A stretch of DNA of 15,915 nucleotides from Pirellulales bacterium. GTDB taxonomy: Bacteria > Planctomycetota > Planctomycetia > Pirellulales > Thermoguttaceae. The position numbers and the translations under genes are program-made. A model generated the notes under the pieces. It was not told the DNA's origin, did no database searches, and was given only the letters and a program-made list of their open reading frames with translations. The stretch spans positions 1-15,915 of the forward strand of contig JAUWJC010000024.1 of assembly GCA_030607895.1 (NCBI GenBank), in the 5' to 3' direction. Numbering within the stretch: position 1 is the first letter of the stretch; each line of letters begins with the position of its first letter. Shown here piece after piece: positions 7,829-12,929 of the stretch.

Positions 7829-8031
7829 GTAAACATTCGTCGAACCCGTCAACAACCTCGTGACGCAGCGCTGGTTCGTCCCGCACGGCACGGAGGCTCT
7901 GCCTCCTGGATCAGTCATAAATGCTTGCAACATGGTTGGTTGCGACTGAAGGAAGCGGACTTTCCGAGCCTTGCGTTCCCAAGCAGAGCTTGGGAACGAG
8001 GTGGCGTCAGACGGGTTCGACGAATGTTTAC
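7829..8031. repeat. MITE-like element with perfect 22-bp terminal inverted repeats
   Basis: Bases 7829-7850 and 8010-8031 are exact inverted copies (left arm GTAAACATTCGTCGAACCCG plus TC), enclosing 159 bases. Inside lie two further small hairpins: GGAGGC/GCCTCC at 7892-7906 and CGTTCCCAAGC/GCTTGGGAACG at 7974-7998. It encodes no protein and has no obvious target-site duplication. It could be a non-autonomous mobile element or a composite of dispersed repeats. Confidence 0.55.
7974..7998. repeat. REP-like hairpin inside the MITE-like element
   Basis: CGTTCCCAAGC (7974-7984) and GCTTGGGAACG (7988-7998) form a perfect 11-bp stem with a 3-base loop. From general recollection, this motif is a common dispersed hairpin in planctomycete genomes. 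Confidence 0.55.
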
Positions 8032-8068
8032 CCAAGGTGTCGAAGATGAGTTTGAGGGCAGAAAAGCC

Positions 8069-8121
8069 GGGGCCAGGATCTGCTCCCGGCGGCCCGTCCG
8101 CCGGGTTGCGTTCCTGGCCCC
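8069..8121. repeat. Nested stem-loop, REP-like
   Basis: GGGGCCAGGA (8069-8078) pairs with TCCTGGCCCC (8112-8121). Inside, CCCGGCGG (8085-8092) pairs with CCGCCGGG (8098-8105). The flanks carry an A-run on the left and a T-run on the right, so the layout resembles the palindrome at 8982-9062. It lies about 325 bases before the transporter operon. Confidence 0.55.
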
Positions 8122-8445
8122 TTTGTAGCGATAAACGCTACGGTACCTGTATCCTTATGTAGTCCTACCGTCTGGACTAGATGCGCGAAATAACCTGCGG
8201 AAGTCGATCCATCATCACCGTAGAACACGGTAATCGACGCTGCTTGAAAAGTTGGCTACACGCCTCGCAATTCGCAGCATGACAATTCTATCCTCTTTTC
8301 GCAGGCTTGGGAAGCGTGTTTCAGCGATAAACCCCCAGAACCAACCGGTATTCTCTTCCACCGCTTCGCAGGTTACCATTATTCCGACTACGCATAATCC
8401 GCTAGGTGTAAGTGCGTATCACCCAACCGGGGAGACTTCGCTGCC

Positions 8446-10461
8446 GTGCGTGCAATTGCTGCCTATTTCTTCGCAACGATCTGCCTGGCAACCATGGTTT
8501 GGGCGGTCTGGTTCGGACGCCTGCCGCCGGCCGAGTTTACCTTCACAAACGGCGATGAAATCAAGACTGTCGATCCGGCCATTGTCACCGGCGCTCCCGA
8601 GGGACGAATAATCCGGGCGTTGTTCGAAGGGCTCTGGGCGTGGGACCCCAAGACGCTCCGGCCGGTGCCGGGCGTTGCCCGATCTTGGGATGTCTCGGAA
8701 GACAAACTCACCTACACGTTCCATCTTCGCCACGACGCACTCTGGGCGGACGGCAGCCGGGTGACGGCCGAGGATTTCGCCTGGGCGTTTCGGCGTTTCC
8801 TTCATCCGGCCACGGCGGCCGAGTACGCCTACGAGATGTGGTACGTGGTGGGGGCCGAACGGTACACGACCGGCCGAGTCGAGCCGGGTGCCCCGGTTGA
8901 GATCGAGCTACTGGAGAAGCTGCCCAACGCTCTGCCCTTCGCCTCCGGCATTATCGTGCGAGGAACACTCGTTGCGCTCCAGCCGAAAAAGGGACCAGGT
9001 TTAATTTGTGCGAAGCACCCTCCGGGCCGTTCCGGCAAATTAAACCTGGTCCCTTTTTCGGCGCGGGAGAAAATCCACGTGGTTGAAATCGACGGCCGGC
9101 AGCGACGGTTTCAGAAAGGGGCCACTGCCAAGGAGACCGAAGACTACCGCTGGTTGCTATACGATTTCCGCTCGGTGGGCATCCGGGCAATCGACGGCCG
9201 GACGCTTGAGATTCGTCTGAAGCATCCGGTGCCGTATTTCGTCAACCTGATGGGCTTCTATCCCATGTTCCCGGTCAACCGCCGCTGCGTCCAGACACAC
9301 GGATATCCGGCCTGGACGAAGCCGGCGGTGATTGTGACCAACGGGCCGTACCGGCTGAAGTTCCGGCGGATTCGGGATCGCATCCGGCTGGTGAAAAGCC
9401 CAACCTATTGGGACCGCGACAACGTGCATCTAAAGGTGATCGACGCGCTGGCGGTGACTTCGTATGCGACCATGTTGAACATGTACATGACGGGGCAGGC
9501 CGATTGGATTACCACGGTTCCCACGGAAATCGTACCCGACCTGCTCGCCCGAAAGCAGGGCGACTTCAAACCGGCGCCCTTTCTGGGGACGTACTATTAT
9601 TTGCTCAACACGGCCAAGCCGCCGTTGGGCGACGTGCGCGTGCGTCGGGCGCTGGGGCTTGCAATAGACAAGCGGGAGATCGTCGAGCGGATTACCCGGG
9701 CCGGGCAAATTCCCGCGCGGAGCCTGGTGCCGGCCGAGATTTCCAACTACATCGACTACACGCCTGCCAAATGCGGCGCCTATAACGTCGAGGCAGCCCG
9801 GCGGCTGTTGGCCGAGGCCGGATATCCGGGCGGGCGCGGACTGCCCAAGATCGAAATCCTCTACAACACCTCCGAGGCGCATCAGGCGGTGGCCGAGTTG
9901 ATTCAATCGCAGTGGAAGCGGGCGTTGGGTATCAACGTGCGGCTTCGCAACCAGGAATGGACCGCCTATCTGAGCAGCCGGCGGCAGTTGCACTACCAAA
10001 TCGCCCGGGCGGCATGGATCGGCGACTACATCGACCCGAACACCTTCTTGGATATGTTCGTCACCGGCGGGGCAAACAACCAGACCGGCTGGGGCGATTC
10101 ACGGTATGACCGGCTCGTCGAGCAGGCCCAGCAGGAGCCGGACACCACGAAGCGGATGGAGTATTTCCACCGCGCCGAGCAGATACTGATGGACCAGATG
10201 CCCATCATCCCGATCTATTTCTACGTCACCACGTCGATGGTCCGGCCGTATGTAAAAGGCTTCTACCCGAACATCCAGGACGTCCACCCGCTGAAAGCGC
10301 TTCGCATCGACCGTAAGCGGAAGGATGAAGGCGGAAGGCAGAAGTCAGATCGGGCCGCTTGCGGCTTCGCAGCCAAATCGTTTAGCCCCGGCGGCCACGC
10401 CGGAACACTACCGTCGCCGCGAGGCCACGGCAAGAACACCTTATGGAATAGTCCCCCGTGA
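8446..10461 (+). CDS. Peptide ABC transporter substrate-binding protein (SBP family 5), with repeat-derived insert and tail
   Basis: The 671-residue protein belongs to the OppA/DppA family, which captures oligopeptides for import. The GTG start at 8446 has GGGGAG (8429-8434) upstream. An N-terminal hydrophobic segment (about 3-23) looks like a signal or anchor; I see no clear lipobox. Family signatures include a start near TVDPAI (41-46), GVARSWDVSEDKLTYTFHLR (76-95), WADGSRVTAEDFAWAF (100-115) and, later, RRALGLAIDKREIV. Two oddities stand out. Residues about 180-206 are encoded by a perfect palindrome inserted in frame, and residues about 626-671 come from repeat sequence with no family character. 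The stop overlaps the next gene's GTG start (GTGA). Operon position supports peptide uptake; the substrate is unknown. Confidence 0.9.
   Translation: MRAIAAYFFATICLATMVWAVWFGRLPPAEFTFTNGDEIKTVDPAIVTGAPEGRIIRALFEGLWAWDPKTLRPVPGVARSWDVSEDKLTYTFHLRHDALWADGSRVTAEDFAWAFRRFLHPATAAEYAYEMWYVVGAERYTTGRVEPGAPVEIELLEKLPNALPFASGIIVRGTLVALQPKKGPGLICAKHPPGRSGKLNLVPFSAREKIHVVEIDGRQRRFQKGATAKETEDYRWLLYDFRSVGIRAIDGRTLEIRLKHPVPYFVNLMGFYPMFPVNRRCVQTHGYPAWTKPAVIVTNGPYRLKFRRIRDRIRLVKSPTYWDRDNVHLKVIDALAVTSYATMLNMYMTGQADWITTVPTEIVPDLLARKQGDFKPAPFLGTYYYLLNTAKPPLGDVRVRRALGLAIDKREIVERITRAGQIPARSLVPAEISNYIDYTPAKCGAYNVEAARRLLAEAGYPGGRGLPKIEILYNTSEAHQAVAELIQSQWKRALGINVRLRNQEWTAYLSSRRQLHYQIARAAWIGDYIDPNTFLDMFVTGGANNQTGWGDSRYDRLVEQAQQEPDTTKRMEYFHRAEQILMDQMPIIPIYFYVTTSMVRPYVKGFYPNIQDVHPLKALRIDRKRKDEGGRQKSDRAACGFAAKSFSPGGHAGTLPSPRGHGKNTLWNSPP
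8982..9062. repeat. Perfect palindrome inserted in frame inside the binding-protein gene
   Basis: Bases 8982-9008 and 9036-9062 are exact inverted copies of 27 bases, separated by a 27-base loop (9009-9035). The arm begins GCCGAAAAAGGGACCAGG. The element is 81 bases, so it adds exactly 27 codons. The frame used reads GGT TTA ATT across the arm and avoids the TAA present in another frame. The layout (A-run, GGGxCxGG, long stem) matches REP-like elements elsewhere in the window. Confidence 0.85.
10321..10457. repeat. Repeat cluster forming the 3' end of the binding-protein gene
   Basis: It starts with an AAGGATGAAGGCGGAAGGC purine tract. Next comes GGCCGCTTGCGGCTTCGCA (10353-10371), which recurs exactly at 12453-12471 just after the last operon gene. 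A hairpin CCGGCG/CGCCGG (10388-10403) follows. All of it is translated as the C-terminal tail of the binding protein, after the family-like sequence ends near LRIDRKRK. Confidence 0.6.
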
Positions 10462-11375
10462 CCGGATTCATCCTGAAACGGCTGCTCTGGATGGCGATTA
10501 CGCTTTGGGCCGTGTTCACCGTCAGTTTCTTCCTGATGCGTGCGGTGCCGGGCGGACCGTTCGACAGGGAGCGCCGCCTGGAACCCCAGATCGCGGCCAA
10601 CCTGCTCCAGCGGTACCATCTGGACGAGCCGCTCTGGATGCAATACGGCCGCGAGCTGAACAACACGCTGCACGGCGATCTTGGTCATAGCCTCCGGCTG
10701 GCCGACTTCTCGGTCAACGAAATTGTTCGGCAGGGGTTTCCCATCTCGGCTTCGCTGGGGGTTGTGGCGCTGGTTTTTGCGATGTCGCTTGGCGTCACGG
10801 CGGGCATTGTGTCGGCCGTTCGGCGTGGGACGGTGCTGGACGTTTCGCTGATGGGCGTGGCCACGGTGGGCATTGCGCTTCCGAACTTTGTGATTGCCGG
10901 CATCATGATAATTTTGTTTGTGTTTGTGTGGCCGTTGTTTCCGGCGGCCGGCTGGGGGACGTTGCGTCAGTTGATTCTGCCCGGCTTCTGCCTCGGTGCC
11001 CCGTATGCCGCCTACGTGGCCCGGCTCACGCGGACCGGCATGTTGGACGTGCTGGGCCAGGACTACATCCGCCCCGCGTACGCCAAGGGGCTGCCCACTC
11101 GGACCGTCATCCTACGCCACGCACTCAAGGCTGCCATGCTGCCGGTGGTTTCGTTCCTGGGCCCGGCCATTGCCGGCATTCTGACCGGGTCGCTGGTGGT
11201 GGAGCAGATATTTGCCATCCCGGGGCTGGGTATGCACTTCATCCAGGCGGCCACGCAGCGCGACTACACACTGGCCATGGGCTTGGTGCTGCTTTACACA
11301 ACCCTTCTGTACACGATGAACCTGCTGGTCGACATCTCCTACGCGTATCTCGATCCGCGAGTGAAGTTGGAATGA
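10458..11375 (+). CDS. Peptide ABC transporter permease, OppB/DppB type
   Basis: The 305-residue inner-membrane protein forms one half of the transport channel. It has the N-terminal helix (about 9-27) after a FILKRLL start, the GDLGHSL motif (73-79) of the OppB/DppB family, and about six membrane segments. Its EAA loop, which contacts the ATPase, runs from about 202 to 229 (DYIRPAYAKGL ... LP). Length and ending (YAYLDPRVKLE) are normal for the family. The GTG start overlaps the stop of the binding-protein gene as GTGA, and the stop overlaps the next start as ATGA. No good ribosome site precedes it, so translation is probably coupled. No ATPase gene is adjacent. Confidence 0.92.
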   Translation: MTGFILKRLLWMAITLWAVFTVSFFLMRAVPGGPFDRERRLEPQIAANLLQRYHLDEPLWMQYGRELNNTLHGDLGHSLRLADFSVNEIVRQGFPISASLGVVALVFAMSLGVTAGIVSAVRRGTVLDVSLMGVATVGIALPNFVIAGIMIILFVFVWPLFPAAGWGTLRQLILPGFCLGAPYAAYVARLTRTGMLDVLGQDYIRPAYAKGLPTRTVILRHALKAAMLPVVSFLGPAIAGILTGSLVVEQIFAIPGLGMHFIQAATQRDYTLAMGLVLLYTTLLYTMNLLVDISYAYLDPRVKLE

Positions 11376-12442
11376 TGAGACCGAAAAAGAGCGTTTCGCC
11401 GTGGCGTGACGCTTGGCGGCGGTTGCGCCGAAATCGGGTGGCCATGTGCTCGCTCTGGTTCCTGGTTGGCCTGGCGGTGACAGTGGTGCTCGCGCCGCTT
11501 CTGCCGCTCGAGCCGCCCCGATACGTCGATACGTCTCGCCAGTTTGCCGCTCCGGAGTGCCGGCCCCTGATGCGGCAGACGCCCCTGCTCACCCGTTGGG
11601 CCGACGACAACTCGCTTGACGGTCCGCGCGATCCGCTTGACGAGGGATTCGGCCAACTGGGACCGCTGAGTCGGCAATTACTGCGGCTGCGCCTGGCCAT
11701 GTTCGGCGACCGGTCGATCGGACCGCTCTCGGGGACCGACAAGCTGGGCCGCGACGTGCTTTCACGCCTGTGCTGGGGCGGGCGAATCTCGCTGGCCGTG
11801 GGATTGGTCGCCACGCTTGTCTCGCTGGTGATCGGCGTCTCGTACGGTGCCGTCTCAGGGTATCTCGGCGGCCGGATCGACAACCTGATGATGCGACTGG
11901 TCGACGTGCTCTACTCGATCCCCTTCATCTTCGTCGTCATATTCGTGATTACCATCCTCGGCGACGAACGGATTAAAGACACTTTGGAAAACCAGTACGG
12001 GATCGACCGAATCATGATCTTCTTCATCGTGGTGGGTGCGATCTACTGGTTGACGATGGCCCGGGTGGTACGCGGGCAGGTGATCTCGCTGAAGAACGAG
12101 CAGTTTGTCGAGGCGGCACGCGCCCTGGGGGCCGGTCGAATGCGGATCATCTTCGTGCATCTGGTGCCCAACCTGCTGAGCGTGGTGATCGTGTATCTCA
12201 CGCTGACCATTCCCCGGGTGATGCTGTTCGAAGCGTTCTTGTCGTTCTTGGGCCTGGGTGTCGAACCGCCCGATGTCTCCTGGGGACTGCTGGCCAACGA
12301 AGGCATGAGGGTAATCACACCGGTGCGGATATACTGGTGGCTCGTTCTGTTTCCCGGCCTTGCGCTGGGGCTGCCGCTTCTGGCCCTGAACTTCCTCGGC
12401 GACGGCCTGCGCGATGCGCTCGATCCAAGGATGAAGAAATAA
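11372..12442 (+). CDS. Peptide ABC transporter permease, OppC/DppC type
   Basis: The 356-residue partner permease starts at ATG 11372, overlapping the OppB stop by four bases; ATG 11375 is an in-frame alternative. Membrane helix 1 spans about 24-44. The family signature GTDKLGRDVLSR is at 121-132, and the EAA loop is EAARALGAG with LVPN (247-267). The segment between helix 1 and the GTD motif is about 76 residues, clearly longer than in E. coli OppC, and there is an extra polar loop near 197-213. It ends GLRDALDPRMKK, as expected for the family. The 70 bases after it are repeats, then a convergent gene. The cognate ATPases must be encoded elsewhere. Confidence 0.92.
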   Translation: MMRPKKSVSPWRDAWRRLRRNRVAMCSLWFLVGLAVTVVLAPLLPLEPPRYVDTSRQFAAPECRPLMRQTPLLTRWADDNSLDGPRDPLDEGFGQLGPLSRQLLRLRLAMFGDRSIGPLSGTDKLGRDVLSRLCWGGRISLAVGLVATLVSLVIGVSYGAVSGYLGGRIDNLMMRLVDVLYSIPFIFVVIFVITILGDERIKDTLENQYGIDRIMIFFIVVGAIYWLTMARVVRGQVISLKNEQFVEAARALGAGRMRIIFVHLVPNLLSVVIVYLTLTIPRVMLFEAFLSFLGLGVEPPDVSWGLLANEGMRVITPVRIYWWLVLFPGLALGLPLLALNFLGDGLRDALDPRMKK

Positions 12443-12514
12443 GGCGGAAGGCGGCCGCTTGCGGCTTCGCAACCCTCAACTCTCAACCCTCAACTTTCAA
12501 CTCTCAACTCTCTC
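12443..12514. repeat. REP core plus heptamer tandem repeat between convergent genes
   Basis: GGCCGCTTGCGGCTTCGCA (12453-12471) repeats 10353-10371. It is followed by five 7-base units of the form CYYTCAA from 12473 to 12507 and a last CTCTCTC (12508-12514). The tract runs into the stop codon of the YkgJ-type gene. I see no terminator hairpin with a T-run between these convergent genes. Confidence 0.65.
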
Positions 12515-12929
12515 ACACCGTGGTAATTCCCTGCTGGGCCTCGATCTGATCGGCCGACACCAGCGGTCCGCGGCCGGCGCCCGAACACTCCCGGCACGTC
12601 TCCTCCCACGTCTTGAGGCTGCGGAGATTCGAACGCCAAAACGGCCAGGTCCGACACTGGCGAGGACGAGCCTTGTAGACCTTGCAGTGGCGTGTAATTC
12701 TGTCGAACAGTACGCAGTCGCCATTGGCCAGTTCGATCAGGCTTCTGCGGATGCCCACCTTGCGGGTGAACGTCTTCTTGAAATCCGCGGCGGACATATC
12801 AACGGTTTTGGCCAGCAACTCGATCTCCGCCTTGTTGACCCAAACGTAGCCCGGGTCCCCGGTGCAGCAAGCGCCGCAACCGGTGCATTTGAAGCGGAGT
12901 CCCTCGTGGTACCAGGGTTTGTCGCTCAT
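12513..12929 (-). CDS. YkgJ-type cysteine-cluster protein (PF03692-like)
   Basis: This 138-residue protein has the arrangement of the YkgJ/UPF0153 family, thought to bind zinc or an iron-sulphur cluster. It has C15-x-x-C18-x-x-C21-C22 in KCTGCGACCTG, then C72, C82 and C92 in the signature HCKVYKARPRQCRTWPF. A further pair, C112 and C115, follows. The biochemical function of the family is not established. The ATG at 12929 overlaps the stop of the upstream glycosidase-like gene as ATGA, so the two are probably co-translated. A longer open frame reaching 13532 reads through the other gene in a shadow frame and was not used. Confidence 0.85.
   Translation of the reverse strand: MSDKPWYHEGLRFKCTGCGACCTGDPGYVWVNKAEIELLAKTVDMSAADFKKTFTRKVGIRRSLIELANGDCVLFDRITRHCKVYKARPRQCRTWPFWRSNLRSLKTWEETCRECSGAGRGPLVSADQIEAQQGITTV

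Larger units (their letters stand above)
7682..8445. other. Gene-free, repeat-rich stretch upstream of the transporter operon
   Basis: No gene is supported here. The ORFs that cross it are short or run through palindromes. It contains the 203-bp element with terminal inverted repeats (7829-8031), the nested hairpin at 8069-8121, and a small hairpin GTAGCG/CGCTAC (8125-8141). The transporter promoter should lie in 8142-8440, but I could not pick out a convincing -35/-10 pair. Confidence 0.55.

Noticed and set aside
7286..8035. 249-codon minus-strand ORF
   Set aside because: It overlaps the phosphatase domain antisense and the MITE-like element; its N-terminal part is just translated hairpin repeat.
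8244..8398. Possible promoter for the transporter operon (TTGAAA at 8244, CATAAT at 8393)
   Set aside because: No -35/-10 pair with 16-18 base spacing could be assembled from these boxes.
8252..8611. 119-codon plus-strand ORF before the transporter
   Set aside because: It overlaps the binding-protein start in another frame and has no motif or ribosome site.
10928..11371. Longer OppC open frame starting at 10928
   Set aside because: It overlaps OppB in another frame; the family N-terminus begins at the ATGA overlap at 11372.
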